From the NCBI GenBank assembly GCA_017442315.1, contig JAFRZX010000170.1, positions 1 to 40,757 of the forward strand: a stretch of 40,757 bases of DNA. Direction: 5' to 3'. The DNA is from Bacteroidales bacterium. Lineage in GTDB: Bacteria; Bacteroidota; Bacteroidia; Bacteroidales; UBA932. The notes below the pieces were generated by a model. That model had not been told where the DNA came from and did no database searches. It saw only the letters and a list, made by a program, of their open reading frames with translations. The position numbers were made by a program, and so were the translations under genes. Below are positions 1 through 9,084 of the stretch, in pieces (the stretch's first letter is position 1; the number at the start of each line of letters is the position of its first letter).

Positions 1-55
1 ACAGAAAAATCCGTATATTCGCGGGATTATTTGCAAATTCATTATTACCAAGAAT

Positions 56-1726
56 ATGGAAGAGGTAAACAAAGAAGTCAATGAGACCAGAAATCTCAAT
101 TTCCTTGAGGAAATCATCGAGGCAGATCTTGCCAGCGGAAAGTGTGAATCGGTAATGACACGCTTCCCGCCTGAACCTAACGGCTATCTTCATATCGGCC
201 ATGCAAAGAGTATCTGCATCAATTTCGGCCTTGCCAAGAAATACGGCGGAAAGACGAATCTCCGTTTCGACGATACCAATCCTGTAAAGGAGGATACCGA
301 GTATGTTGACTCAATCAAGGAGGACATCAAGTGGCTCGGTTTCGAGTGGGAGAACGAAAGATATGCTTCCGATTATTTCGACCAGCTCTATGAGTGGGCA
401 GAGGAACTTATAAAGAAAGGACTGGCTTATGTGGATGACCAGACCCAGGAAGAAATCCGCGCAGGACGTGGTACTGTTCAGGTTCCGGGTACAGAGAGCC
501 CTTACCGTAACCGCAGCGTAGAGGAAAACCTTCAGCTTTTCCGTGAGATGAAGGCCGGCAAATATGCAGAAGGCGAGAAGGTGCTTCGTGCGAAGATAGA
601 TATGGCTCATCCGAACATGCTCTTCCGTGACCCTCTTCTCTATCGTATCATCCACGCACATCACCATCGTACAGGCGACAAGTGGTGCATCTATCCGATG
701 TATGACTATGCACACGGCCAGTCAGACTCTATCGAGAATATCACACACTCTATCTGTACCCTCGAGTTCGATGTACATCGTCCTCTCTACGACTGGTTCA
801 TAGAGAAACTAGGCATATTCCCGTCACATCAGTATGAGTTTGCAAGGCTCAATCTTACATATACGGTGATGTCCAAGCGTAAGCTTCTTGAACTTGTGAA
901 GAACAACTTCGTCAGCGGTTGGGATGACCCTCGAATGCCGACCATCTGTGGTATACGCCGTCGCGGATATACCCCTGAGTCTATACGTATGTTCGCAGAG
1001 AAGGTTGGAGTGGCTAAGCGTGAACAGCTCATTGACCTTCAGCTTATGGAATGGTGCGTGCGTCAGGATCTTAACGAGCGCTCGAACCGATATATGGTTG
1101 TTCAGGATCCTGTGAAACTTACCATAACCAACTGGGAACCGGGCAAGGTGGAGTGGTTCGATGCACCGCTGAATCCGGCAGATCCGGATGGACCGTCACG
1201 CAAGGTGCCGTTCACAGGAGAAGTGTTCATAGAAAGGAATGACTTCATGGAGGAGCCTCCTAAGAAATATTTCAGACTCAAGCCGGATGGTGAAGTAAGG
1301 CTGAAGTATACATACATCGTCAAATGTCAGGAGGTCGTGAAGGATTCAGAAGGCAATATAGTAGAGATCAAGTGTACCTATGATCCTACTTCTAAACCAG
1401 GAGCAGGGGAGTGGCGTTCTGTCAAAGGTACCATTCATTGGGTGTCTACGGAGCACGCGAAAGAAGTCGAACTCCGTCTTTATGACAAGCTCTTCACTGA
1501 AGCTCAGATGGGGCAGATTCCTGAAGGAGAAGATTATAAGACCTATCTGAATCCGGACTCCCTTATAATCGGCAAGGGTTATGCTGAACCAGCTCTTCTT
1601 GAGGACAATTCAGGCATTGCTGTCCAGTTTGAACGTGTCGGATACTTCTTCAAGGATCCGGATTCGACTGCTGAACGCTTTGTCTTCAACAAGACTACTT
1701 CTTTAAAGGACAGCTTCAAGTTCTAG
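56..1726 (+). CDS. glnS: Glutaminyl-tRNA synthetase
   Basis: Cytoplasmic class I aminoacyl-tRNA synthetase that charges tRNA-Gln with glutamine. The HIGH-class signature PPEPNGYLHIGH lies at about residues 38-49 and the KMSKS-equivalent VMSKRKL at about 270-276. The C-terminal half, from about residue 340, looks like the two beta-barrel anticodon-binding domains. The 556-aa length is normal for bacterial GlnRS. The ATG at 56 fits the family N-terminus. It is the first gene in the window and converges on dsbD through a perfect bidirectional hairpin. Having GlnRS implies direct glutaminylation rather than dependence on GatCAB for tRNA-Gln; that is known biology of the enzyme, not something seen here. 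Confidence 0.97.
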   Translation: MEEVNKEVNETRNLNFLEEIIEADLASGKCESVMTRFPPEPNGYLHIGHAKSICINFGLAKKYGGKTNLRFDDTNPVKEDTEYVDSIKEDIKWLGFEWENERYASDYFDQLYEWAEELIKKGLAYVDDQTQEEIRAGRGTVQVPGTESPYRNRSVEENLQLFREMKAGKYAEGEKVLRAKIDMAHPNMLFRDPLLYRIIHAHHHRTGDKWCIYPMYDYAHGQSDSIENITHSICTLEFDVHRPLYDWFIEKLGIFPSHQYEFARLNLTYTVMSKRKLLELVKNNFVSGWDDPRMPTICGIRRRGYTPESIRMFAEKVGVAKREQLIDLQLMEWCVRQDLNERSNRYMVVQDPVKLTITNWEPGKVEWFDAPLNPADPDGPSRKVPFTGEVFIERNDFMEEPPKKYFRLKPDGEVRLKYTYIVKCQEVVKDSEGNIVEIKCTYDPTSKPGAGEWRSVKGTIHWVSTEHAKEVELRLYDKLFTEAQMGQIPEGEDYKTYLNPDSLIIGKGYAEPALLEDNSGIAVQFERVGYFFKDPDSTAERFVFNKTTSLKDSFKF

Positions 1727-1743
1727 AATAGAAGATATACGAA

Positions 1744-1790
1744 TCAAAACAAGAAGGTCACATCAGATTGATGTGACCTTCTTGTTTTGA
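1744..1790. terminator. Bidirectional hairpin terminator between glnS and dsbD
   Basis: A perfect 22-bp inverted repeat (1744-1765 with 1769-1790) with a 3-nt loop. It starts with tcaaaac and ends with gttttga, so each strand has a short T run at the end of the stem. It lies between the convergent stops of glnS and dsbD and probably ends transcripts from both sides. Confidence 0.85.
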
Positions 1791-1806
1791 GATACACCTA
1801 GTGGTA

Positions 1807-3834
1807 TTATTGTGCCTTGTATTCGGCAAGTCCGTTTTCGAGAAATCCGATGAAACCTTCAACGGAGAGGTCATAGCCACGGACTGGAACGAGCATCTCA
1901 CCTTCAGGGGAGAGAAGTATGTAATTCGGTTGAGCATTCACATTCCATAACGAACGTGCAGTGTATGAGTTCGCGCGGCCAAGATCCTTATAGACTTTTC
2001 CTGTCTCTGTATCTGTGACATAGTCCTCTTTGTCCAGCTTCTGCTTGTCGTCAGTATATAGAGCGACGATTACAAAATCGTTTTTCAGCATGTTCAATAC
2101 AGTAGGGTCGCTCCATACACGCGATTCCATTTCGCGGCAGTTTACGCAGCCGTGGCCAGTTACATCAACGAATACCGGCTTTCCTGTCTTCTGTGCTGCT
2201 GCTAGTCCTTCTTCCAGAGTGAAGTATCCTTTCAGACCAAGAGGGAGGTGCAGACCGTATTTGGAATCAGCTTCAGGCAGCGCTTCTTCGCACACGGTAC
2301 ATGAACTGTCGTAGTATGAATCTCCAGAATTCTGTCCTATGACGAAATCCTGAGTCGTAATCGGAGGCATATATCCTGAAAGAGCTTTGAGAGGAGCTCC
2401 CCACATACCAGGAATCAGATATACTACAAATGAGAAGACAGCTATTGCGAGAGTAAGACGAGGCACGGACAGATGCTCTACTGGTTCATCATGTTCAAAA
2501 CGGATCTTGCCGAGCAGGTACAGGCCAAGGAGCGTGAACACAACTATCCAGATTGCAAGGTAAACTTCTCTATCGAGGATACCCCAATGGTAGGTCTGGT
2601 CGGCGACGCTTAGGAACTTGAGTCCGAGGGCAACTTCTATGAAGCCGAGAACTACCTTTACGGAGTTCAGCCATCCGCCGCCACTCTGCTTGAACTTCTT
2701 CAAGAGAGAAGGAGAGAATGCCAGAACTGTAAAAGGAAGTGCGAATGCTACAGAGAATGCCAGCATTGTAACCATCGGCTCCCAGAATTCACCCTGTGTG
2801 GATTTTATCAGCACAGAACCTACGATAGGACCGGTACATGAGAATGATACCAGAACGAGGGTAAGTGCCATGAAGAAGACTCCGGCAAGCCCTTTCTTGT
2901 CAGATCCCTTGTCACTCTTGTTTACCAGTGATTGTGGTAGAGTGATCTCGAATGCTCCGAAGAAAGATGCGGCGAAAACCATGAACACAATGAAGAATAT
3001 GATGTTCGGCAGCCAATGGGTAGAAAGCCAGTTGAAGATGTCTGCAGTGACAGCATCGCCTCCGATGATTTTTGTTAGCATTATGATGACGGAAATCGGA
3101 ACTGTATATAGCAGTACGATGAATAATCCGTACATGGCAGCCTTGAATCGTCCCTGGGCTACATTCTCAGAACCTTTCATGAAGAAAGACACAGTCATAG
3201 GTACCATCGGGAATACGCATGGGGTCAGCAGCATGGCAAAGCCCCAGAGAATGGCCTCAAGAATCAATCCCCATATAGAGCTGCTTTTCTCCGGTTTATC
3301 TTCAGTTGCAACTTCTTTAGGTTCAGTCTTTTCCGGTACGATTTTCATTGTACTTGACTCAGCTGCCACAGCTTCTTTTTCCGTGACAGCGGAAACTGTA
3401 TCATTGACAAGATTTATGCTGAAGTCAAAGTACTCGGCTTTGCATGCACCTCCTGTGCAGGAATTGGAAAATATAGTTCCGCTGTACGTCGCATCGGGAG
3501 AAGTAACCTTTATGTCCTGGACAATAACGATTTCATCATAGTAATGCTTTGCTATATCTCCAAATTCGTCAGTCTCCTCCTTTGGAGTCCCTGTTTCATA
3601 CGGTTTTCCAACCAGTTCACCCCCTGTGACAGCAACTTCCATTATTTCCGTTGCCGAGAACTCGTCTGTAAGGGTATATGTGTGATAGCCGGGAGCAATC
3701 TTTCCTGTAAAAACCACTCTGCAGATATCATTTCCAGCCTTTTCTACCTGGGATGTCCATGTGATCAGCTGACTCTGCGCAAAAGCTGCAAGACCGATCA
3801 GCAGTGCGACAGTTATTGTTGTGAATTTTTTCAT
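1807..3834 (-). CDS. dsbD: Thiol:disulfide interchange protein DsbD family, with C-terminal thioredoxin domain
   Basis: Inner-membrane reductant conduit that moves electrons from cytoplasmic thioredoxin to periplasmic thiol proteins. A signal peptide (residues 1-20) is followed by a DsbD-alpha-like periplasmic domain (about 21-145, Cys126 and Cys131). The DsbD/CcdA membrane core (about 185-480) has the paired cysteines TPCVFP (Cys206) and SFSCTGP (Cys333). A C-terminal thioredoxin-fold domain carries GCVNC (Cys563 and Cys566). The 675-aa length suits a three-domain DsbD. An extra CTVC motif (512-515) lies in the loop before the thioredoxin domain and is not part of the canonical relay. The gene starts 11 nt after rny ends, so the two are probably co-transcribed. 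Confidence 0.92.
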   Translation of the reverse strand: MKKFTTITVALLIGLAAFAQSQLITWTSQVEKAGNDICRVVFTGKIAPGYHTYTLTDEFSATEIMEVAVTGGELVGKPYETGTPKEETDEFGDIAKHYYDEIVIVQDIKVTSPDATYSGTIFSNSCTGGACKAEYFDFSINLVNDTVSAVTEKEAVAAESSTMKIVPEKTEPKEVATEDKPEKSSSIWGLILEAILWGFAMLLTPCVFPMVPMTVSFFMKGSENVAQGRFKAAMYGLFIVLLYTVPISVIIMLTKIIGGDAVTADIFNWLSTHWLPNIIFFIVFMVFAASFFGAFEITLPQSLVNKSDKGSDKKGLAGVFFMALTLVLVSFSCTGPIVGSVLIKSTQGEFWEPMVTMLAFSVAFALPFTVLAFSPSLLKKFKQSGGGWLNSVKVVLGFIEVALGLKFLSVADQTYHWGILDREVYLAIWIVVFTLLGLYLLGKIRFEHDEPVEHLSVPRLTLAIAVFSFVVYLIPGMWGAPLKALSGYMPPITTQDFVIGQNSGDSYYDSSCTVCEEALPEADSKYGLHLPLGLKGYFTLEEGLAAAQKTGKPVFVDVTGHGCVNCREMESRVWSDPTVLNMLKNDFVIVALYTDDKQKLDKEDYVTDTETGKVYKDLGRANSYTARSLWNVNAQPNYILLSPEGEMLVPVRGYDLSVEGFIGFLENGLAEYKAQ

Positions 3835-3845
3835 ACTATCAAATT

Positions 3846-5390
3846 TTATTTAGCGAAGGCTACTGAACGTGTTTCACGGATTACGGTTATCTTCACCTGA
3901 CCAGGATATACCATTTCTTCCTGTATCTTCTTTGCTATCTCTGCTGACAATGTTTCTGCATCCTGATCTGTAACCTGATCTGCACCTACGATCACTCTCA
4001 GCTCGCGTCCGGCCTGTATAGCATAGGTTTTGGTGACTCCGTTGTATGACTGGGCTATGTTCTCCATATCCTTGAGTCTCTTGATATATGACTCGATCAC
4101 CTCTCGTCTTGCTCCAGGACGTGCACCGGAAATGGCATCACCTACCATTACTAGAGGAGATATTATGGATGTCATTTCAATCTCTTCATGATGAGCACCT
4201 ATTGCATTGCATACTTCAGGCTTTTCTTTGTATTTTTCAGCCAGCTTCATACCAAGTATTGCATGTGGAAGTTCCGGATCCTCGTCAGATACCTTGCCGA
4301 TGTCATGAAGCAGACCGGCTCTCTTGGCTACCTTAGGGTTCAGACCGAGTTCAGATGCCATGGTTGCACATATATTTGCAACCTCGCGTGCATGCTGAAG
4401 GAGATTCTGTCCATAAGAAGAACGGTATTTCATTCTTCCTATCAGTTTGACAAGCTCGATGTGCATGCCGTGGATTCCAAGGTCGATGCATGTCCTCTTA
4501 CCGGTTTCCATGATTTCCTCTTCCAGCTGTTTCTGAACCTTGGAAACCACTTCTTCTATTCGTGCAGGATGGATACGTCCATCAATTACCAACTGATGCA
4601 ATGCTAGTCTTGCAACCTCCCTTCTTACCGGGTCAAATGCAGAGAGCAGGATTGCTTCCGGAGTGTCGTCTACAACTATTTCCACTCCTGTAGCGGCTTC
4701 CAGGGCACGTATGTTACGGCCCTCACGTCCGATTATACGACCCTTGATCTCATCGCTTTCAATATGAAATACCGTCACTGCATTTTCGATGGCTGTCTCG
4801 GAAGCGGTTCTCTGAATAGTGTTGATTACAATTCTTTTAGCCTCCTTGCTTGCAGTCAGACGAGCTTCGTCCATAACGTCATTGATATATGATTGCGCCT
4901 GAGTCCTGGCTTCAGCCTTCATGTTTTCCATCAACTGGTTCTTTGCCTCTGCAGCTGTCATTCCTGCGAGTTCCTCTATCTGGCGGATCGCATCCTGACG
5001 CAGCTTTTCATATTCTTCGGACTTCCTTGTGGCAATCTCTACCTGAGCCTTGAGATTTTCCCTTATGGCTTCAGCTTCCTTGTTTTTCCTGCCAAGTTCT
5101 GAATTCTGCTGGTTCAGACTGTTCTCCTTCTGCTTCAGACGGTTTTCAACCTCATTGATCTGCTTGTTCTTTTCGCTGATGTACTGCTCATGTTCGCTCT
5201 TCAGCTGTAGGAACTTCTCCTTTGCCTGGAAGATCTTTTCCTTCTTTATGCTTTCCGCCTCAATTTCAGCCTTGCGTATGATCTCTTCCTTCTGACCCTT
5301 CAGTAATATCCTGCGGATCAATATGTATGTGCAGAGTACAGCAATTGAACTGATCACTGCTACCAGAATGTAAATTAAAATAGTATTCAT
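3846..5390 (-). CDS. rny: Ribonuclease Y
   Basis: Membrane-anchored endoribonuclease that starts mRNA decay. One N-terminal transmembrane segment (about residues 4-24) leads into a long Lys/Glu-rich coiled coil (about 30-190). A KH RNA-binding domain follows with [13 protein letters not shown] near residue 218. The HD phosphohydrolase domain has the metal-binding HDIGK near residue 360. The 514-aa length is typical. It lies directly upstream of dsbD on the minus strand and downstream of the 6S RNA candidate and zapA, an arrangement I recognise from other Bacteroidales. Confidence 0.96.
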   Translation of the reverse strand: MNTILIYILVAVISSIAVLCTYILIRRILLKGQKEEIIRKAEIEAESIKKEKIFQAKEKFLQLKSEHEQYISEKNKQINEVENRLKQKENSLNQQNSELGRKNKEAEAIRENLKAQVEIATRKSEEYEKLRQDAIRQIEELAGMTAAEAKNQLMENMKAEARTQAQSYINDVMDEARLTASKEAKRIVINTIQRTASETAIENAVTVFHIESDEIKGRIIGREGRNIRALEAATGVEIVVDDTPEAILLSAFDPVRREVARLALHQLVIDGRIHPARIEEVVSKVQKQLEEEIMETGKRTCIDLGIHGMHIELVKLIGRMKYRSSYGQNLLQHAREVANICATMASELGLNPKVAKRAGLLHDIGKVSDEDPELPHAILGMKLAEKYKEKPEVCNAIGAHHEEIEMTSIISPLVMVGDAISGARPGARREVIESYIKRLKDMENIAQSYNGVTKTYAIQAGRELRVIVGADQVTDQDAETLSAEIAKKIQEEMVYPGQVKITVIRETRSVAFAK

Positions 5391-5462
5391 AAAGTCATAT
5401 ATGGTTTAGTTGTTCAAAATCATCCTTTTTTAGTGTCACCTGACCAGTATGTCTCATGTGGT

Positions 5463-5499
5463 AAACAAAAGACCAGCCGGCTGTAACAGCAGACTGGTC
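5463..5499 (-). terminator. Rho-independent terminator downstream of the 6S RNA candidate
   Basis: Reading the minus strand, gaccagtctgct (5499-5488) pairs with agccggctggtc (5482-5471) around a 5-nt loop, with one wobble and one mismatch. The sequence ttttgttt follows the stem. It lies after the ncRNA candidate and before rny. Confidence 0.7.
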
Positions 5500-5509
5500 A
5501 GTTTGTTAA

Positions 5510-5699
5510 ATAAAAGCCGTTAGCAAGTTTGTCAGAAAATCTTAAAAAATAAGATTTGGGAGCCGGATATATGGTTCAGAAATCCTCCGTCCCGCGAAGC
5601 GGAATCCCCTTAAGGGTCACTTAGGCCAGTCATCCCCATCCGAGTCTGCCCGGTTACATTATTAGTGTTGATTTCAGCAAAAATAAGTAACTAACGGCT
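5510..5699 (-). ncRNA. ssrS: Candidate 6S RNA (ssrS), zapA-rny intergenic region
   Basis: About 290 nt without a gene separate rny from zapA. On the minus strand the region can form a long closed structure. AGCCGTTAG (5699-5691) is exactly complementary to CTAACGGCT (5523-5515), and TTTTATTT follows directly. Inside are a GC-rich core with a tccgc/gcggg apical stem (about 5591-5603) and an asymmetrical open centre. The position between zapA and rny is where I recall 6S RNA in Bacteroidales genomes; that is memory, not a search result. The 5-prime arm overlaps the zapA stop codon, so the true 5-prime end may lie a few nucleotides further in. Boundaries are approximate. Confidence 0.65.
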
Positions 5700-5987
5700 G
5701 TTTTTATCAATGTTGTCAAGATAACCTTCAAGCTCCTTTGCAAGCCTTTCCTCATCCTCGCTCATTTCACGTATTTTCCCTTGAAGTGTAATATTCGTCA
5801 TAGACACATTCAGTGCCACAAATGACAGAATCTCCACCATGCTTTTCCCAGGATATTTGTCCTGATACAGGCTTAGTCTCTTGTTTATGTCCGCCGCAGC
5901 CTTTCTTATCACCTCCTCATGCTCAGGAGAAGACACTTTCAAAGGATACTCCCGGTCAGCAATCCTGATCTTTATGCTCTGCTCCAT
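5691..5987 (-). CDS. zapA: Cell division protein ZapA
   Basis: Small cytoplasmic protein that bundles FtsZ filaments at the division ring. The 98-aa product begins with the typical beta-hairpin containing IRIADREYPLKV. The stretch EEVIRKAAADINKRL follows, and a long C-terminal helix runs to residue 98. Length and pattern match ZapA. It lies 1 nt downstream of a coiled-coil gene, in what is surely one operon. Its last codons form one arm of a long-range pairing with the downstream 6S RNA candidate. Confidence 0.88.
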   Translation of the reverse strand: MEQSIKIRIADREYPLKVSSPEHEEVIRKAAADINKRLSLYQDKYPGKSMVEILSFVALNVSMTNITLQGKIREMSEDEERLAKELEGYLDNIDKNSR

Positions 5988-5988
5988 G

Positions 5989-6261
5989 TTATCCCTCCAT
6001 CAATGAGATGCATCTGTCAATCTCCTTTATGAGCTTGTCAATCTTTTTCTTTGCTTCGGTATTGTCGTTTCCTCCGGCTTTAAAGGCTTCAGCAAGCTTC
6101 TGGTTATCAATCTGTCTCTCTAACTCAATAATCTGCTTTCTGTAGTTTTCGTTCTGCGTCCTTGATTCTGCCAGTTCAGACTGGAGTCTGATCCTCTCCA
6201 TCCTTTCTGTTTCATAAGCAGCAATAAGCTGTCTTGTTTTTTGTCTGACATTATCCAACAT
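5989..6261 (-). CDS. Small coiled-coil protein in zapA operon
   Basis: About 90 aa, nearly all predicted helix, with heptad-like Leu/Ile spacing and many Glu/Arg/Lys/Gln (for example ELERQIDN). It has no signal peptide or catalytic motif and so is a probable cytoplasmic coiled coil. The start at MLDNVRQK (6261) is preferred; an ATG three codons upstream at 6270 is possible. It directly precedes zapA. Bacteroidota genomes often have such a gene here. A ZapB-like accessory role in division is conceivable from context and coiled-coil form only; no homology to ZapB was established. Confidence 0.75.
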   Translation of the reverse strand: MLDNVRQKTRQLIAAYETERMERIRLQSELAESRTQNENYRKQIIELERQIDNQKLAEAFKAGGNDNTEAKKKIDKLIKEIDRCISLMEG

Positions 6262-6286
6262 ACAGAACATAATTCTACATACTTTG

Positions 6287-6317
6287 CAAAAATAACAAAC
6301 TGCTTTGATTTCTCAAA
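6287..6317 (-). promoter_or_regulatory. Bacteroidota-type promoter for the coiled-coil gene-zapA operon
   Basis: On the minus strand, TTTG (6317-6314), a 19-nt spacer and TATTTTTG (6294-6287) match the Bacteroidota consensus. Transcription would start near 6277, just before the start codon. The element overlaps the terminator of the upstream oxidoreductase operon. Confidence 0.7.
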
Positions 6318-6342
6318 ATAAAATGTGAAAAACCAAAGCAGT
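6291..6342 (-). terminator. Terminator of the 2-oxoacid:ferredoxin oxidoreductase operon
   Basis: ACTGCTTTG (6342-6334) pairs perfectly with CAAAGCAGT (6307-6299) on the minus strand, with further partial pairing inside a 26-nt loop. The sequence ttgttattttt follows the stem. It sits 20-70 nt after the gamma-subunit stop. Confidence 0.7.
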
Positions 6343-6362
6343 CTGCTGATGTTTTCTGTTTA

Positions 6363-6905
6363 TCAGAGTGTAACGACTGAATTCATGCCTTCCTCTATTG
6401 CCTGCTTGTTCAGTGCAATAAGGTCGCTGTATCTGGCAGGAATGCATTTAGCAAGTCCTTTGTCGACATTGACCATGTCTACCAGTGGCTTCATCTTCAG
6501 GTAAGCTCCCATTACAGCCATGTTGTATACCTTGGAGTTGCCGACTTTTGCTGCTACATCGATTGCATCAATCCTGCAGATCGTAATGTCAGTCCTTTCA
6601 GGATGGCGGGTGATTCCGTTAGGATCATACAGCAGCAGACCTCCTGGTTTCACACTTTGCTCGAACTTGTCCATGGACTGCTGGTTCAGGATGATGGCGG
6701 TATCGTATTTTGTTACGATAGGGGAACCTATCTTCTTGTCACTCAATATGACACTTACGTTCGCTGTACCTCCACGCATTTCCGGACCGTATGAAGGCAT
6801 CCATGTCACTTCCATATCCTGCATGATAGCCGAGTATGCCAGTATCTTTCCCATAGAGAGAACGCCCTGACCTCCGAATCCTGCAATTATTATTTCTTCT
6901 TTCAT
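6363..6905 (-). CDS. 2-oxoacid:ferredoxin oxidoreductase, gamma subunit
   Basis: Gamma subunit of a thiamine-diphosphate 2-oxoacid:ferredoxin oxidoreductase, which makes acyl-CoA, CO2 and reduced ferredoxin. The 180-aa protein shows the family start IIIAGFGGQGVLSMGKIL and the segment YGPEMRGGTANVSVILS. It is the last gene of a four-gene operon (ferredoxin, alpha, beta, gamma) and begins 24 nt after the beta stop. The substrate cannot be fixed from sequence; branched-chain 2-oxoacids (VOR) and 2-oxoglutarate (KOR) are the main options. Confidence 0.93.
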   Translation of the reverse strand: MKEEIIIAGFGGQGVLSMGKILAYSAIMQDMEVTWMPSYGPEMRGGTANVSVILSDKKIGSPIVTKYDTAIILNQQSMDKFEQSVKPGGLLLYDPNGITRHPERTDITICRIDAIDVAAKVGNSKVYNMAVMGAYLKMKPLVDMVNVDKGLAKCIPARYSDLIALNKQAIEEGMNSVVTL

Positions 6906-6929
6906 ATTTTCAGAGTTGTTATCGGTTAA

Positions 6930-7703
6930 TTATTCCTGTTTAAGCACGTCCTTTATGTCTCCGAGAGGATACTTCGGGAACATGTTTTCCACCATCCACT
7001 TATTGGCAGCTGTTGGGCTCATTTTCCAGCCAGAGTTACAAGTTGCTACAATTTCCACGAATGACAGTCCTATGCCTTTCTGACTATATTCGAATGCCTT
7101 GCGTATAGCAGCCTTGGCCTTGCGTGCCGCAGGAGCAGTGTGTACAGCCTGTCTGGTGATGTAGGCAGTACCGTCAAGCTGTGCAATCATAGGAGCAAGT
7201 ACAAGAGGGAATCCGTTCAGCTTTGCATCACGTCCATAAGGAGTCGTTGCAGTCTTCATGCCTAGCAATGTGGTAGGAGCCATCTGTCCTCCGGTCATGC
7301 CGTAGATGCCGTTATTGATGAATATCACCACAATGTTCTCACCGCGGCTGCATGCATGGATGATTTCGGCAGTACCGATAGACGCAAGGTCACCGTCACC
7401 TTGGTATGTGAATACATATTTTTCCGGATTAAGCCTTTTGGTAGCTGTAGCCAGAGCCGGTGCTCTTCCGTGGGCTGCCTGCTCCCAGTCTACGTTGAGG
7501 TAGTTGTATGCGAAAACGGAGCATCCTACAGGACTGATGGCAATGGTATCTTCCTGAATGCCCATTTCCTCAATCACTTCTGCAACCAGTTTGTGTACCG
7601 TTCCGTGTGAACATCCCGGACAATAGTGCATGACGGTGTCTGTCAGCAGAGGAGTCTTTTTATATACGATGTTCTTAGGTTTCTTGATATCTTCTAGTGT
7701 CAT
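6930..7703 (-). CDS. 2-oxoacid:ferredoxin oxidoreductase, beta (ThDP-binding) subunit
   Basis: Catalytic thiamine diphosphate-binding subunit, 257 aa. HYCPGCSHGTVHKL near residue 27 is the CPGCxH cofactor and cluster motif. GDGDLASIGTAEIIHA near residue 100 is the Mg/ThDP GDG motif, followed by NNGIYGMTGGQMAPTT. The short form without a fused delta domain matches multi-subunit KOR/VOR enzymes rather than the single-chain pyruvate enzyme. It lies 8 nt after the alpha subunit. Confidence 0.94.
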   Translation of the reverse strand: MTLEDIKKPKNIVYKKTPLLTDTVMHYCPGCSHGTVHKLVAEVIEEMGIQEDTIAISPVGCSVFAYNYLNVDWEQAAHGRAPALATATKRLNPEKYVFTYQGDGDLASIGTAEIIHACSRGENIVVIFINNGIYGMTGGQMAPTTLLGMKTATTPYGRDAKLNGFPLVLAPMIAQLDGTAYITRQAVHTAPAARKAKAAIRKAFEYSQKGIGLSFVEIVATCNSGWKMSPTAANKWMVENMFPKYPLGDIKDVLKQE

Positions 7704-7711
7704 ATTGTCGA

Positions 7712-8794
7712 TTATTTGAGATTGTTGAACTTCTTGAATGCATCAGCTATTTCATCAGGAGTATAGATGTTGCCGCCCTGTCTTCCGTAAAAACCTACCG
7801 GACATGCACCGTTTACTGCAAGTCTGACATCTTCAACCATCTGTCCTGCATTAAGCTCGATGCTCATCATGCTCTTTACCTGCTTTGACAGTTCTGCAAG
7901 TCTCTTTGTCGCGAATGGGAAGAGAGTCACCGGACGAAGAAGACCGGCCTTGATACCCTGTTCCCTGAGATCATCGACTACAGCTTCGCAGATTCGAGCC
8001 GAACATCCGAAAGCAACAAACAGATATTCTGCATCTTCTGTCATATATTCTGTATGTGTTGCCTCTTTCTCGACGATTTCCTTATATTTTGCCTGAAGCT
8101 TCTGGTTGAACTTTTCCTGAACGTCAGATTCAAGTGCCAGAGAGGTTATTACATTGTATGGCCTGTCAGCGGTCTTTCCTGTAGTAGCCCAAGGAGCAGC
8201 TGCAAGGAGTTCCTCCTTTGTCCTGCGTGGTTTCATCTCGCGCAACTCGACTTTTTCCATCATCTGTCCTACTATGCCGTCGGCAAGAAGGATTACAGGT
8301 GTACGGTATTTGAATGCGAGTTCAAAACCCCAGTCTACGAAATCATACATATCCTGTGCTGAGGCGGGAGCAAGTACAATGGCATTGTAGTCGCCATGTC
8401 CGCCGCCTTTGACGCACTGGTTGTAGTCACTCTGGCTTGGCTGGATGGTTCCAAGGCCAGGGCCGCCTCTCATTACATTTACCACCAGACATGGAAGTTC
8501 AGCTCCGGCAAGATAGCTTATTCCTTCGCACATGAGGCTTATTCCCGGAGAACTGGATGATGTCATTACCTTCTTTCCTGTGCATGCTCCTCCATAGACC
8601 ATGTTGATTGATGAAGTTTCGCTTTCTGCCTGAAGGACAACCATTCCTGTCGTCTCCCAAGGCTTCTCTTTCATCAGTGTCTCCATTACTTCAGACTGTG
8701 GAGTGATCGGATAACCGAAATAACCATCCACACCGTTGCGGATTGCCGAGACAGCAATCGCTTCATTTCCTTTCATCAGAATTTTCTCAGCCAT
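7712..8794 (-). CDS. vorB: 2-oxoacid:ferredoxin oxidoreductase, alpha subunit (VorB-like)
   Basis: 360-aa alpha subunit. It opens with MKGNEAIAVSAIRNGVDGYF and GYPITPQSEV, the pyrimidine-binding signature of this family. GGPGLGTIQPSQSDYNQ lies near residue 110. The C-terminal half has the transketolase-C-like domain ending VGFYGRQGGNIYTPDE. Length and start resemble proteins annotated as 3-methyl-2-oxobutanoate dehydrogenase subunit VorB, which would place it in branched-chain acid metabolism; 2-oxoglutarate is not excluded. It is 5 nt from the upstream ferredoxin gene, so subunit production is coupled. Confidence 0.9.
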   Translation of the reverse strand: MAEKILMKGNEAIAVSAIRNGVDGYFGYPITPQSEVMETLMKEKPWETTGMVVLQAESETSSINMVYGGACTGKKVMTSSSSPGISLMCEGISYLAGAELPCLVVNVMRGGPGLGTIQPSQSDYNQCVKGGGHGDYNAIVLAPASAQDMYDFVDWGFELAFKYRTPVILLADGIVGQMMEKVELREMKPRRTKEELLAAAPWATTGKTADRPYNVITSLALESDVQEKFNQKLQAKYKEIVEKEATHTEYMTEDAEYLFVAFGCSARICEAVVDDLREQGIKAGLLRPVTLFPFATKRLAELSKQVKSMMSIELNAGQMVEDVRLAVNGACPVGFYGRQGGNIYTPDEIADAFKKFNNLK

Positions 8795-8799
8795 ATCCC

Positions 8800-9018
8800 T
8801 TAGATTTTAACTCTGTAAACAGTAATAACCGAATCAGGGCAGACGATAGCGCAGTTTGTACATCCGATGCATGCGTCTCCTATCATTTCGGCATAATGAT
8901 AACCTTTGCTGTTGACCATTTTAGAGAGCTGTATGCTCTTGGTCGGACAGTTTTCGATACACACAGAACATCCTTTACATTTCTGCGTATCGACTTCGAT
9001 AGCTCCTTTGAATGCCAT
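8800..9018 (-). CDS. 2-oxoacid:ferredoxin oxidoreductase, ferredoxin-type delta subunit
   Basis: A 72-aa protein with two complete 4Fe-4S ferredoxin motifs: CKGCSVCIENCP (about residues 14-25) and CIGCTNCAIVCP (about 50-61). It passes electrons from the ThDP active site to free ferredoxin. It is the first gene of the operon and starts at ATG 9018. No clear TAnnTTTG box was found in the 66 nt upstream, so the operon promoter is unassigned. Confidence 0.92.
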   Translation of the reverse strand: MAFKGAIEVDTQKCKGCSVCIENCPTKSIQLSKMVNSKGYHYAEMIGDACIGCTNCAIVCPDSVITVYRVKI

Positions 9019-9084
9019 TACATTTGTGTTTTAGATTGTTATTTATTTGGGTGTTTTATAATAAGTATTAACTTTATTTCAGTC

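Noticed and set aside
2618-3541. 307-codon open frame on the plus strand opposite dsbD
   Set aside because: It is antisense to a well-supported DsbD with membrane and thioredoxin motifs. The translation is Ser/Thr/Met-rich, without recognisable motifs, as expected of a shadow frame.
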